A stretch of 62,500 nucleotides of DNA from Chrysomallon squamiferum (GCA_012295275.1 CM022670.1:2648335-2710834); one strand, 5' to 3'. Shown: positions 24,006 to 36,447, counted from the stretch's first letter. Notes: generated from the sequence alone by a model not told the origin. Made by a program: numbers and translations.

Positions 24006-25615
24006 TGTAATTGTCGTTGTTGTTGTTGTTATTTTTATTGTTTTTGTTGTTGTTGTTGGTGTTTTGTTTTTTTAACCCTTATAAACAAAACGGGACAGAA
24101 AATACTAATTTGCTTTTATCAGTTATTTGACATACAAAGTATTTTTTTTTTTTTTTTTTAAATAGTTTTAGCGACAGATCAATACTTCGTTTTGAACTGC
24201 ATCATGGAAAACGGGTGCGTTAAGTTTGCTGCACTTATTATTCTGCTATAAAATCAGCAGTATATGAATTATTTAACCTCTAATCTTAATTTGTTACTAA
24301 CGCTTATTATTCTGAAACATCATCATGACAACAAATGAAAAACAAATGTCAAAGCTAACTGAGTTTTTGTTTAACGTGTATTTTGTTTCGTGTGTTACCT
24401 TCATGACAACGTATTGATTTATCACAGACCCATTGTTTAGAAAATCACTTTCGGATGTTTGATGACCTAAACGATAACTGGCAGGAAAATCTATTAGACT
24501 CAGTCGAAAAAGTTGTTAACACTTGAACCTGTGTAATATGAAAGGATGGAGATAAATAAAGAAAATCTTTCAAGCTTGCAGTTTCATTATTAATTAACAG
24601 AGTCGAATGGTAGAAGGCTTAATTGGCTCTGTCTGCAAAGGCCTAATTAAAACAACTACGTTTAAGAAAGTCCGTCTCAAAACTAGAATTTCGAAGACAT
24701 GTTTATCTGTGCACATAAATACCTACGTGTGAATTGATGGATGTGTGGGCTGATGGACAGGTAGACAGACAGACAGATAAACACACAGATACATAAACAT
24801 TTGTACACACAGAGTTATTATTGCTTACATTATTTTTTTAACATTCATCAATACAGCAATAATCATTCATTAATTTATTTATTATATATTTTTATTTATT
24901 TTATTGAATCTTAAGCTTGAGGAATAAAAAAAAAAAAAAAAAATGAGAGAAGAAAAGCATGTTATTAAATTGCAAAGACGTGTACACATTCTGGGCTGTC
25001 GTCTAGAATTGATTGACTAAACTGCGGTTTTTGTCTGAAATCTGTGATCCGAATCACAGCAGAGAAAAGTTAAGCAGTGTTCTCAAGAAATCAGGTTTAG
25101 AATGGAGACGTAAACATTTAATAAGTAAATAAATAAATAAATAAATTTAAAAAAACAAGAACATAAATATAGATATATAAAAAAAAGATAATTAAATTTA
25201 ATATTTCTTTGATTTAATTTAAATGCATGGTGCGTTGAAGATATAGGAGGAATGTATTTAGTTGCTAAGAGGTTTATTGTTGAATAATTATTATGTGACG
25301 TATTTTGATCCGGAAAAAACCCGAATAATCCGGAAAGACTTTAGATCCACGTGTTCCGGAAAATCGAGCATCTACATGTAATCTTCTTTAATAATGAACC
25401 TTTTATTGAAATACCCAGATGATCTGCCATTGACAGATTACATTTCACCAGCTGTGTGTTCTCTCTGTTGCGGAATTACAAAGTACTGATATTAAAATTA
25501 ACTACTTGCAAGAATACTCGTTAGATTTCCAAAGATTCAGTCTGTTTAGATTATTTCTGTATTTCAGTTCTTGAAGAAAGAAAATGATCCAGCAGTTCGG
25601 AGTTTGATTTTTGAA
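24004..25615. other. Spacer; no gene seen
   Basis: Moderately AT-rich, with poly-T at about 24141 and poly-A at about 24926. A short ATG-initiated hydrophobic peptide at about 24204 ends in a stop after 15 codons and was not accepted as a signal exon. No other feature was recognised. Confidence 0.5.
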
Positions 25616-25619
25616 TACA

Positions 25620-26065
25620 GAGGCACCTGTTTTGTACGGACACCCGTGGGGCCGAGCAAAAGTGTTCCTCCTCTCATCAGAGGGACAAAAAAGTTACAGA
25701 CAATTGTTTTTTGACCACAGAATGATGTTGAATGTTGGAATGATCAAAATTATGCATCTAATGGCTTGAACTCGCACTCTTTGGCGGAAAGCGTTTGGCG
25801 ATTGAAATCCCCCGATTTGACAAAAACAACAACTGCACGCACTGTTCAGTACAGGAAACGGGCGACGCCATTTTTAAAAATGTCGTGTAAAGCTGCTGTA
25901 AAACAGATCAAAATTGGTTTCACTGTCCGCTTTAGCAGTGGGTCAATAATTTTCAAAAATGTCCGCGTTCAGCACGTGTTCGCCGACCTAACGGACATAG
26001 CTACTGAAAAACAATCGGGACTCGCAAAAGTGTCCGTACATCTCAGGTGGCCGCTGATCTCGTAG
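25620..26065. mobile_element. Candidate non-autonomous pogo/Tigger-like element
   Basis: The left side carries cacctgttttgtacggacac; the reverse complement of the right side carries cacctgagatgtacggacac. The shared pattern is CACCTGNNNNGTACGGACAC in inverted orientation. Both sides also share gcaaaagtgt in direct orientation. Interior words such as ggcggaaagcg and gtgtccgt resemble decayed MITE or transposon sequence. A 100-codon frame inside has no ATG start and was not recognised. Outer ends and target duplication are unclear; the right side may extend to about 26090 (gacaggtacc). Confidence 0.45.
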
Positions 26066-26089
26066 GCCGCTAAAGACAGGTACCGCTTG

Positions 26090-27929
26090 TACTCAAAGAT
26101 TAAATGTTTTGTGTCTGTTTACTAATCTCTAACATGCTTGTAAATTAATTTTGTACTGATATTTTTAGATATTATTAATTCGGACAACGCAAAATAAAAA
26201 GTATAAAATTGTAGATAATATAATGAAAGAACGTCAAAAAGAGTTAAATACATTTTAATATTACTGGTTAAGTAATAAGATATTATATAAATAATACTGA
26301 CATAATAATAATGATGAAGATGACAACAGTACTAATAAAAAGAAAAGAACAAAAAGAACAACAACAGAAATATCAACAATAATAATTGTAATAACAGTAA
26401 TTATAATAATTAATTATTGTAATATTATATAATATAATGCAATATAATGTAATATAATGTAATATAATGTAATATAATACAGTATAATGCAATATAACAC
26501 AAAATCTTATAATATAATATTATGTACTATAATATAATATAATATAATATAATATAATAAAAACTGTCTTGACTCCTCTTGATATAGTAACTTACTTTCA
26601 ATAGCTTTGTGTCTCTTTTCTGAAAATCAATTAAAATAATCTAAATAACAACCTAACACTAAAGTGCTACTATTTACTTCATCCGAATCTGGGATAACTA
26701 AATCCGGGATTAATCCGCTTTACATTTGACTGTTCATACCTGTATAGATTTTTTTTTCTTTTTCTTTTTTACATTAATATAGTTCAAGCAAAATGTATCA
26801 CCTGAACAATACAGGATGAAAATAAGAAGAGTCAAAATATATTTTACAAAAAAAAAGAAAAGAAAAAAATATTGATGAGTATTAAGCGGATAACACTTAC
26901 AGATTCAGAATCTACTGAGTTAGAGTTATAAATCGTTAAAAGTGATTTAAAACCGGAATTCCCTACAACATCAGTTAATATCTACACCAAGATTCAATGA
27001 AATGCCAGGCTTATTTTTTAGGGCCAGTAAAATCCACACAGAAGTTAGAAATTCCACCTGTTTAACACGATTGTTGGTCAACAAAATCAAAACAGGAGGA
27101 TGTTTTGAGGGGATAAACTAAATACTTCGATCTCATATCTGGGGTTTTAAAATTGATTAGCTAAGCTTGTTAATATGATAAATAAAGAAAATACATTTAA
27201 AAAAATTTATTTAAAAAAAAAAAAAAAAAAAAAGGAGATATTACATTTTATATAAATGTTTATCTCGATCAACTATTTTTTTTCTTTCATTTTTAACAAA
27301 TAAAATTGTATCATGTTGTCTAGTTGCACAACGAATAAAATATTGTCTAAAATAAAATGACTAAAACCCTAGTCAACATAATACCGTAGATAGAATACAC
27401 AAACATGATAATCATTTCTGTATGTATATGTGTGTGCGAGTGTGTGTCACAAAAAGCCGCATTAAAAGGTTAATTTTATTAGACTGTTTTCTCTCGAGAC
27501 AAAGCTTTATTTACATTTAAATTTTAATGGAAGCAAATGTTTACTAATAATAAATGCTCACAGTAATTGTGTAATTTTCACGAGGTCCAAGCTTTTTGCT
27601 CAAATTTAAATTGTAAAGATACAACATTATGCCGCGTAGAATCTGTTGATATAATTAGCTGAGGCTTTGTTTGTGGAAATAATGTAATCCTGCGTTTAAA
27701 GTGGAATAAACTCGAAGTTATTACTTACCGGCATTTGATGATTCCATCATGTAGACTAATACTTGTTTGTCTGCGCGATAGTCTGTTTTGACAGCGAACT
27801 CCATTCTTTATTCGCATTGTTAAACATTTAGCAACAATAACTCTATATAATTAAAGAAAGAAAAAAAAACCATCGAACATTTGAACCGAATATAGAGAAA
27901 GTAACTCTTACATCCAGTTAATAGTAGTA

Positions 27930-27988
<59 letters not shown>

Positions 27989-27992
27989 AATA

Positions 27993-28030
<38 letters not shown>

Positions 28031-28050
28031 TTATAATATATTTTTTTTAT
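26090..28050. other. Spacer upstream of gene C; no gene seen
   Basis: Contains an AATAT-type pentanucleotide region (about 26400-26560), poly-A at about 27210 and a (TAA)n tract at 27925-28028. The rest is unique AT-rich sequence without coding signal. Confidence 0.55.
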
Positions 28051-28054
28051 TGGT

Positions 28055-28287
28055 TTTATATACATATTACGATGACAGCTGAAAACTAATCGACACGTGT
28101 TTAACGGCTTGGTTCACTAAGTAACGTTACCGCCGCAAGCACCAGTCTGTGTCTGGTGCCTGTTGTTTGTTTGTCAGTCGATGCACGATAATGAATTAGC
28201 AGGAATAATCGCTACACAAGTCAGCAACACACATTTTTATCATCTGTCACTCTGCAGTTAGGTCTGGTGTCGCAGTAACAGAGAAAG
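28055..28287 (+). promoter_or_regulatory. Gene C candidate promoter and leader exon
   Basis: A TATA-like ttttatataca at about 28055 is followed by about 200 bases of clearly less AT-rich sequence (28085-28287). This ends at a consensus donor (gagaaag|GTAAGA, 28287/28288). The next acceptor directly before an ATG with a signal peptide is at 30054, which would make a 1.77-kb 5' UTR intron. The assignment rests on composition, the donor and analogy with A and B. Confidence 0.4.
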
Positions 28288-30054
28288 GTAAGATACACTC
28301 ATCTGAGTCTTGTTTTAGAGCGTTTGAATTTAATATAGTATTAGCTTGTTTGTTTGTTTGTGGCGACTTTGAGACTTTCTGATTATCTTGCAAAATACGA
28401 AAGTCTTTTTTTTTTTACTTTATACAGAGATGTAATTTTAAAAGTAAAATAAAATGTCAATATTTTTTTTTTCAAGTGAATTGGAATACCCTTTATTAAT
28501 AATTATGTAAATTTGATCGCTTTCTTTGAATTTGAATTTATAAATGAAAATAATGATAAAATTTGATTAACTCTTGAGGATAAATGAACTAATACTATCA
28601 TCATTTATTTTTTTATTTAGTTATTTTTATTTATTTATTTATCAATTTATTTATTTATTTATTTATTTTGAAATCCTTGTTGATATAACATATGTACAAT
28701 GATTTTCTCAGTCTATCGGACATTTTAAAACTACAGGATCGTTGTAAAATACTTCTGCAATTTTCATAACATCTGATCTATAACAGAACTGACCTGTAAA
28801 AAGAACAATAGAAACAAAATGAGGTTTTTAAACATATTTATTGTTTTTAAATTTCCACATCATCACCGTCATTATGCTTTAATTGAAAATCATCTACAAA
28901 CTTTATTTCTAGAACTTCAGAAACGTATCACAATGTGTATCCACAATGACAACGGTCATGTTGAAAATTAAGAATCTGAACAACAAATAAATTTTAAAAT
29001 CTATAAATTACTTTCTCTCATTCTTTTCGCAGATGAATTCAGTCATACATGGATCAGACGCTATAAACATTTGTGAATGCACAAGGATTTCATAATTACA
29101 ATAAACAAAATAAATACAAACGTCGACCACAAGAAAAAATTAAAATTCAAAAATAGGGGAGAAATCATTTTGAAATTATTTAGTTATTTATTTTTTTACT
29201 TTATTTTATCACTTTTAATACGATTTACCTAAACCTCGAAACAGCTGAAAAATGTATAAAATAATTGTAAAACTTTCCTAGCTCGATTAACCTATTAAAA
29301 GTTTTACGAAATTATTTTATGGTTTTTAATTCACTTTTCGCATACTTTCAGCTACTGTTGTACTATTTCATTTATATATTCCACGAATCATATAAGCAGT
29401 AACTGTTCTAAATAAATAAAAAATAAAACATGTATTCAGTATTTAATTCTTCATAAAAATTTCGATTGAACAAAACTATCTAAAATACAGTTTCAGTTCA
29501 AATACTGTATTATCGATAAAAATGCGCGTGTATATAGACATCCACGTAAATGTATAGACATACATATAAAGAGATTTGCTTTAACAAAACATTTTTAAAG
29601 GAAATGTATCTGTAAATATATGTTTGTTTGTATATTTACGTACGTATGTACATATAAATTATGTATGTCGATAATATGAAACCTGTTATCCAGCTCCACA
29701 AAATAAAAACGTAGTTCTAACCTAGCTCGAGATTACAAAATATAAATGACTTATTATTTTATACTATGGATTTCTCACTGAAACAACAATATTTCAATTT
29801 ATTTACCAGTCACGGTTATTCTGGCATGTAATTCATCAATACTCCTATAGATATTAATTGGTATTCCTGGATTATTTCAAATGAATATTTTTGCAATAAA
29901 TAAATAAGCAAAGTCGTCATTCCAATAAATTCATCGACATCAACAAAGCGTAAATTTAATTAGTTTTTTTATTTTTATTATTTTGATAATTTTAGTCTGA
30001 GTAGATTTTAAAATGAAATGAATGCTAAATTATAAATAAAAATTTCAATTGCAG
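28288..30054 (+). other. Gene C putative 5' UTR intron
   Basis: AT-rich with TTTA-type tracts near 28610-28670. An acceptor-plus-ATG at about 29034-29038 starts a peptide without a hydrophobic core and was not taken as the start. Nothing else was recognised. Confidence 0.4.
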
Positions 30055-30358
30055 ATGCTGAATTTGAGAAATATAATGCTGTTGATGTATGTTGTGGATT
30101 TACATAATGTCGATGGTAAGTAAGTATTAAAAATATATATTATAATACTTACTAAGCTATTTGACTTTTCCAGACTTTTGTTCTAACAGTTCAGATATAG
30201 TAAGGATGAAAGAGAATCACATGAATAAATAATTCTATGAAAATTAATTCGGTCTAAATAGAGATTTGTTTTGATTTCTTCTTTATGGTATTCTTAACTT
30301 TGGATTGCTTGTTGATACTTCAGATAAATATATAAAAAGAATTTCATTAAATAATAGC

Positions 30359-30415
<57 letters not shown>

Positions 30416-30534
30416 ATTTCTCTCTAGTAAACAAACATACACATACAGACACACAAACACATGTATGAATTGACGAATATCTAAACAGACTGATATTTAA
30501 TTATATTATTCAGTTTTATTAAATAATTGATTCC

Positions 30535-30566
<32 letters not shown>

Positions 30567-32736
30567 GTTATTTAGTGACAGCTACAACAAACTCTGGCAA
30601 AGAGTATATAATCGTTTTTCTGGAACACATCATCGATGCTAGCAGTCTGGATATTTACGTCTCAACAACTGAGCTGTCAAACGTCGTTGTGGAAATTTCC
30701 GCTCCTATGGCCACGTCAGCTCAAGAACCACTAAACGTCAGTGTCACCAACAACGTCGGCGCTCACATTTCACTGAACACGAGCCTTGCTCTGAAATACA
30801 GCAAACGATACAACAACGGAATTTTGATTCGAAGTAGCGCTGACATCACCGTTCAGTGCTTCAGTACCAGCACTTCATCTATGTATCTCAACAGCGTTGG
30901 TGGCTTTTTGGCTTTGCCAACGAATGCTCTGGGAACGAAATACATGGTTGTTACTTACGTAGAAAGAAACCGATGTTTTTTCGCTGTTGTGGGTGTTGAA
31001 GACGGCACGGACGTAACCGTGACAATCAAAGTCCCACCTGTTGAGACGGCGGTGTTTGAAAATAGGTTGTACGGCAACGGTGACGTTTTACAAATCTCCA
31101 TCAACAAATTTCAAGCTGTTCAGATTTCATCAATGGCTTCTCTAAGCGGCACTTTGATAACTGCCAGTCGAAACATTGCGGTATTTGTTGGTGCTGACTA
31201 TTCTTCAGCTGAAGGAACGTCGAAAGATCATCTCGTAGAACAGCTGTCACCGCTGGATTCGTGGGGCATGGAATACGTGCTGTTACCTTTCCCACGTCGA
31301 AAGTCTTACGACATTATCCAGGTGACCGCTCAGTTTAAGGAAACGACAGTCAGTTACTACAACACTCGACATCTGATAGGGGATCCAGGCGAAAGCATCA
31401 CTTTCGAACTGACATCAAATTCTCCGACAAGACTCTGGTCGAACAAAAGAATCCTTGTGATGCAAATCGCGACTAGTTACGACTTAGATCCTGCTTCTTA
31501 CAGCGAAGCGTACAGCTACCCAGAAAACCTCGAGTCAGGGAATCTAGATTTGGAATACTCTGATCCGTGCATGCTTCTCGTCCCTCCAGTGGAACAGTCC
31601 GTGTCTACGCATCTCTTTATGTCTCCGCTTTTAACTCACCTGGCTAAACTCGTCGTGCTGGTTATCACAGCAAACACTAACTGCGCTTCTCGTATCGCGC
31701 TGACAGAAAGAAAGTCAGAAGTTTCGCTGACCTGGCTAAGGATAGCGGACACAAATAGAAGTGTCTCCTACACAAGACTTGAACACAGTGGTCCCTATTC
31801 TCTGGTCAGTCTGTTGAAGAATGACTCGTGTCCAATACTTGGAGGTTATATCTATGGTCCTGGCTTTCATTCATCTTGGGCCATGCCTGTAGGACAGGCT
31901 GTAAGGCAGTTGCCAGATGTAAGTATTACTGTTATGTATTAAAACAAATCCTATTTCTTGTTGTTTTTAATATATTAATTAGCAAATCGTAGAAGCAAAA
32001 GATAGATTTTCTCAGTCGTTTAAACAAAGCTTTAATTATTCTTTTTTTAATTATTATTATTATTATTATTATTATTCAATTTTAGAAACGAGACGAATTT
32101 GTATCAACTTCTGTTATCGAAGAAGCATCGACCTCAGTCGCATTAATTTCAATCTTTTCGACGTCAGCCACACTGGAAACATCATCAATTTACTCATCCC
32201 ACAACATCGAAGCGTCGACATCAGTCATTATAACCTCAGCCTTTTCGACATCGTCCACTTTGGCACCATCACCAGTTTATTCTTCGTACGACATTGAATC
32301 ATCTTCCATGAAATCTTCTGAAGTTTTCTCGGAGTTACCATCTTCGTCGACTGTCTCAAACTACCACGATGTTTCCACATCCTTAACAAATACGGATATT
32401 TCATCACTGCAACCATCGTCCACAGCAACTGCCCCGACTCGTACACCTGTGTGCACCTGCACCTGCAAAGTGACAAAAACTGTAAGAGAAGTCAACTCGA
32501 AGATAGACGAAATCCACAAACATCTGACAGTGGAAAAGAAGGCTCTGTCGGCTACAAGAAGAAAAACTCACAGTGCAGTTGACACAAGGCGATCTTCACT
32601 GACCATTGGTCTTTTTGGGATAACTTTTATTTGTGCCACGTTTTTCATGATTAGTTTACCTGATATTATTCAAGGAATCTGTTTCTTAAAATCTGCTTTT
32701 ATCGCAAAAGCTCATAGAAGAATTTCACAACAGTAA
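30055..32736 (+). CDS. Gene C: membrane-anchored IgGFc-binding-domain protein
   Basis: Exons 30055-30115, 30576-31918 and 32086-32736, with the same intron phases (1, 0) as gene A, giving 684 residues and no frame breaks. Exon 1 is a short hydrophobic signal exon with its ATG straight after gcag. Exon 2, residues 21-468, is the IgGFc-binding domain: SGKEYIIVFLEHIID, ITVQCFS, GGFLALPTNALGTKYMVVTY, DHLVEQLSPLDSWGMEYVLL, and a C-terminal SSWAMPVG. Exon 3 has a compact Ser/Thr stalk with two imperfect repeats (STSVALISIFSTSATLE and STSVIITSAFSTSSTLA), then CTCTCK, LTVEKKALSAT, a helix at about residues 640-660 and a basic tail. It is more diverged from A and B than they are from each other, judging by the domain hallmarks. 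A surface receptor or adhesion role is inferred; the ligand is unknown. Confidence 0.88.
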
Positions 32737-33150
32737 ATTTCTTTGACATGGCATTGCTTGAGAGGAAAAGATTCGCGATCGGAAAAGCAAAGGCTAAATT
32801 AATATTAACAAGAAGCTGTTATATCAAAATTGGTTCACGTATGTACATGATTATAAGGAAACACAATTCATTCGATTGTGTTGCTTTTGTGTTCTAATTT
32901 TGTTTTTATTATATTATATTAATTTATTTAATTATTTATTATTTTGTTATTTATTTTTAGTATTATTAATTTTTTGACACAAGCCGATTTTGTTGTTGTT
33001 GTTGTTGTTATTATTATTATTATTATTTAATCTTTATTTTTATTATTATTGTTATCGTGGTTGCTGATGTTGTTTGTTTTGTAAATAAGAATCAAATTAC
33101 ATTTTGAAGTTTTATTTGCATATATGAATAAAAAATATAGCAGAAATTTG
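32737..33150 (+). terminator. Gene C 3' UTR with candidate poly(A) signal
   Basis: AATAAA at 33127-33132 follows about 390 bases of AT-rich, noncoding sequence with (TTG)n and (ATT)n tracts. A second AATAAA-type word lies about 35 bases further on. Confidence 0.4.
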
Positions 33151-33748
33151 CAAAAAAATTAATAAAATAGAATAAAAAAATAAAATAATAAACAAATCAA
33201 ACGTTGGACACTGGTATATAAATATATAAATATATACTGCTGCCACTTAAATATGCTTTACATTTTGGAGTTTAACATTTACTTTATCAAATATCATTCT
33301 ATGTTATACAGTTCATATCCAAATGGATTTTATTTATTTTTTTACTCTATAACCTAACCTTTCCTAAAAATAAAGAGTAATAATAAGCTGGAAGATATTC
33401 ATTGAAACATTTTTTTCTTCTTCTTCTGACATTGTTTCGTATTAAACAAGCAGCTAGGAAAAAGCCTTTGTTTCGCATCCAAGAATGTATTATCTGTGAA
33501 CGGACTACATTAATTTGGACAAATTGAATAGTCAGACTGAGTTACTAGATAATGTATTTAATGTTAAACAGGGATTGGGAACGAATTTAACACAGACTCA
33601 AAACAGACTATAGTAATTATTTTCTTTGTTTGTTTGCTGATGTTCCGCTGATGGGTCCAGTCCCCATTGATATACTTAGCAAAATCCTTCTTGTATGTTT
33701 TTTATCTTTGAGAATCCTGTTTTACACTGATATTATACAAGAAAATAC

Positions 33749-33796
<48 letters not shown>

Positions 33797-35078
33797 TAAA
33801 TAAATAAATAATAAATTACTGCTACTGCTACTACTATTATTACTATGCCGCTGCTACTTGTACTATTACTTTTATTATTATTATTATTATTACTACTACT
33901 ACTAATAATAATAATAATCATAAGATAATCGATCAATTATTTTTTTTCGTACTTACAATACTGCTCGTCATTACTAACATCATCGTCATTATATCACTAT
34001 CAACATAACACACATTATTATCATCATCATCATCATCATCATCGTCGACGTCATTATCGTCACTTATATATAAACATTTAAAATATTTCACAAGTACCTC
34101 TTATGAGTCAGTCATTTAAAAAAAAAAAAACATAAAATCTTCTAATCAATACTAGTTTACAAACTTAGGACAGTTTGAAATTTAACAGAATAAAACCCCG
34201 ACACATTTAATTCATTTAACAAAAGATTTACTTGCAATATTTCTGTGATTTTTATGATTTAACTTTTAACTCCAAAGCGATGTCAAATCAAACTGTACAT
34301 TGATATGCAAACCAGCGTTCAATAAATTAGCTTTCACTTATCAGTACGAAATGTTTCTCTGTGTTAATTTATTCCTTTTATCTTGATCTCATTTTCATTT
34401 TTCTCTTTTTAACTTTTTTCGTTTTCTTTTCTTTTTTCTTTTTTGCTCTCTTTTTTTTTGTCTTTCTTATTTTTTTTTATCTTTAAATTTTGTTTTTTTA
34501 AATTATTGAAAGCGATTGTTGGGAAATAATCTTGAAACAAAATACAAAGTATATGCGAATCCAGATGGTTGTTGAAAGTTGTATTAATAACAATGGCGTG
34601 TATACTTCCTTTCTAAAATCATTAGAAACAAACCCATAAAAACGACAACAGCAACAACAACAACAACATAATAATAATAATAATAATAGTAATAATAATA
34701 CGTTTATAAACGTATTTAAAAATAATTTTTGATCGAGGATAACAGATTTTCACGGAAATACGGCTGCTAGATTATCTCCCTTGGATCACCGTTCATTATT
34801 CATCAGCGACACGTTTAAATGTATCGGCTGTTATTTATATCCAAAACAAGGTAGAAAAGAGAACAGAGAAAGTTAACACATCTGTTACTAATTATTTTCA
34901 AAGGAAACACGACTACAACCATTCTACAAATTTCATCGATCTACCAACAGCGAATAATTTACTATACATGCGCTTAGAGCGTCTGTTTTATTTAACGACA
35001 TAGCCAATGATAATTTTTAAAATCATTCAATCTGCATTCCAGTATGAATGAATGTATTGCTCCATTTTTAGTGATTCT
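33151..35078. other. Intergenic; no gene seen
   Basis: Contains (AAT)n at 33749-33795, mixed trinucleotide repeats to 33920, (CAT)n at about 34018-34042 and pyrimidine-rich sequence at 34380-34490. The stretch 34740-34860 is somewhat less AT-rich but has no recognisable exon. Confidence 0.55.
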
Positions 35079-35231
35079 CTCGAGCTACGGTTTGGAACGA
35101 GAAAGAGCTATCCCAAAACGCTAATTCTAACCTCTGAGATAACAGTAGTCCCACTGTGCTTAAATTAATGTTAACTACTAACAGAATTAGCGTGCTGGGT
35201 CGCCGTATCTCGTTCCAAATCGTACCCCGAG
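35079..35231. mobile_element. 153-bp foldback/MITE-like element
   Basis: The left arm reads ctcgagctacggtttggaac and the reverse complement of the right arm reads ctcggggtacgatttggaac, both continuing gaga. Further in, cgctaattct is paired with agaattagcg. The centre of about 70 bases is unpaired. The inverted arms of about 50 bp with two well-matched blocks fit a small foldback or MITE-type element. No target duplication was evident. Confidence 0.5.
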
Positions 35232-36075
35232 GCCGGTTCATCAAAGGCAGCCATGTTGGAATGCATGATTATAGATTCCTTTAATATTACTATTAGGTGT
35301 CATTAAATAAATATTTATTTACTTATTCAAGAAGTTACTTTGTTTTGGTTTGCAGTAGGACCGACAAATTTACTGAGGTCAGATAAATGACCACGACAAG
35401 CGTACTTAAATACTTTTTAAAGATAAACAATACTGTTAAAGTTAACTGAATATCAGTGTATTTACCGATTCATCTAGCTATATATATTTGTTTTGTTTTT
35501 GACGATCAGTTCTGTACATCAGAGTTATGAGGATTATTTAACTCGTAAATCAGTGCACACTCATTGATTTCACAAACACTTCTCTCTCATTTACGGTCAC
35601 TCCAACTGTCATGTTCAGGAAATTGAAATAATTTAGGCTTGAAAATAACTTTAAATCAAACTGAAGAGAAAACTGGATATGTGCCGCTGAAGTGACATAT
35701 TAATCTATAAACGTATATCTGCCTGGATATATATATACGCTTATAGATTTATATGTCAAAACAGTCATATACACGTGTGTGCGTGTTTGTGTATGTGTAT
35801 GTGTAAAAGCATCCAAAGCAAAATTATTAATACATATAGTGAGTGCGCTTGTTTTCTCTTTTACTCTCTATTTATCCATCTGTCAGTTTATCCATCCATC
35901 CATTTATTCATCTATGTCTGGGTACATATATAGCTAGTAATATATATATATATATTAATTAATTAATTAATTAATTAATTTAAAATATTAAGAAAAAATC
36001 AATAAATTAAAAAAACAAAAAATCTTTATGTTTTACTTTCTTTTTATTTCTTCTCATTGGAAACCAACTATTTGA
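35232..36075. other. Intergenic; no gene seen
   Basis: Unique AT-rich sequence with a GT-rich tract at about 35775-35805, a short (TA)n and an (ATTA)n tract at about 35941-35978. Confidence 0.5.
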
Positions 36076-36447
36076 CGTCTTCATCTGTTGGAACAAACCC
36101 GGGAGTCAACTTCCACTGTCACTAGCCCGGTATCCAACTTGCTGGCACCTGGACCGGTAGATTCAGACAAGGTTTACCAATCCGTCCAACTTTGTTTGCC
36201 TTCTGTGTCAACAAAACTTAATACAGCTGGCATAGCTGGACTGCGAGCACCTTCCTTGAGCTACAGAGAAAACGAGATTAATATTCGTGAAAAGAAGGCC
36301 TTGAAAGAAACACTTGTTGTTTGTTTTAAAGCTGATGGCGCCGTAATTCGTACAGAAAATGTTTTTGGAACCGATCAGTTCAGTTTTCAAAAGAGAGATT
36401 ATTTCTGTTTGTTGGCAGTCGGTGGCCCAATTACAATGAATGTGTAA
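36076..36447 (+). CDS. Unassigned open frame, no start codon near its 5' end
   Basis: A 123-codon frame opens after a stop at 36073 and ends at 36447 with balanced amino-acid composition. It has a Ser/Thr-rich start (RESTSTVTSPVSNLLAPG), then mixed sequence including EKKALKETLVVCFKADGAV. The only in-frame ATG is three codons from the end, so it cannot be a complete simple gene. It could be an internal exon, a decayed fragment of a gene or transposon, or chance. I do not recognise a family. No clear acceptor precedes it. Confidence 0.2.
   Translation, partial: RLHLLEQTRESTSTVTSPVSNLLAPGPVDSDKVYQSVQLCLPSVSTKLNTAGIAGLRAPSLSYRENEINIREKKALKETLVVCFKADGAVIRTENVFGTDQFSFQKRDYFCLLAVGGPITMNV

Noticed and set aside
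24190-24260. Possible additional signal-peptide exon starting at about 24204
   Set aside because: It has a hydrophobic run after the ATG but stops after 15 codons, and it lacks the CAG|ATG junction and a phase 1 donor seen in the family.
29034-29076. Acceptor followed by ATG upstream of gene C
   Set aside because: The encoded peptide is not hydrophobic and stops quickly; the exon at 30055 fits the family pattern much better.
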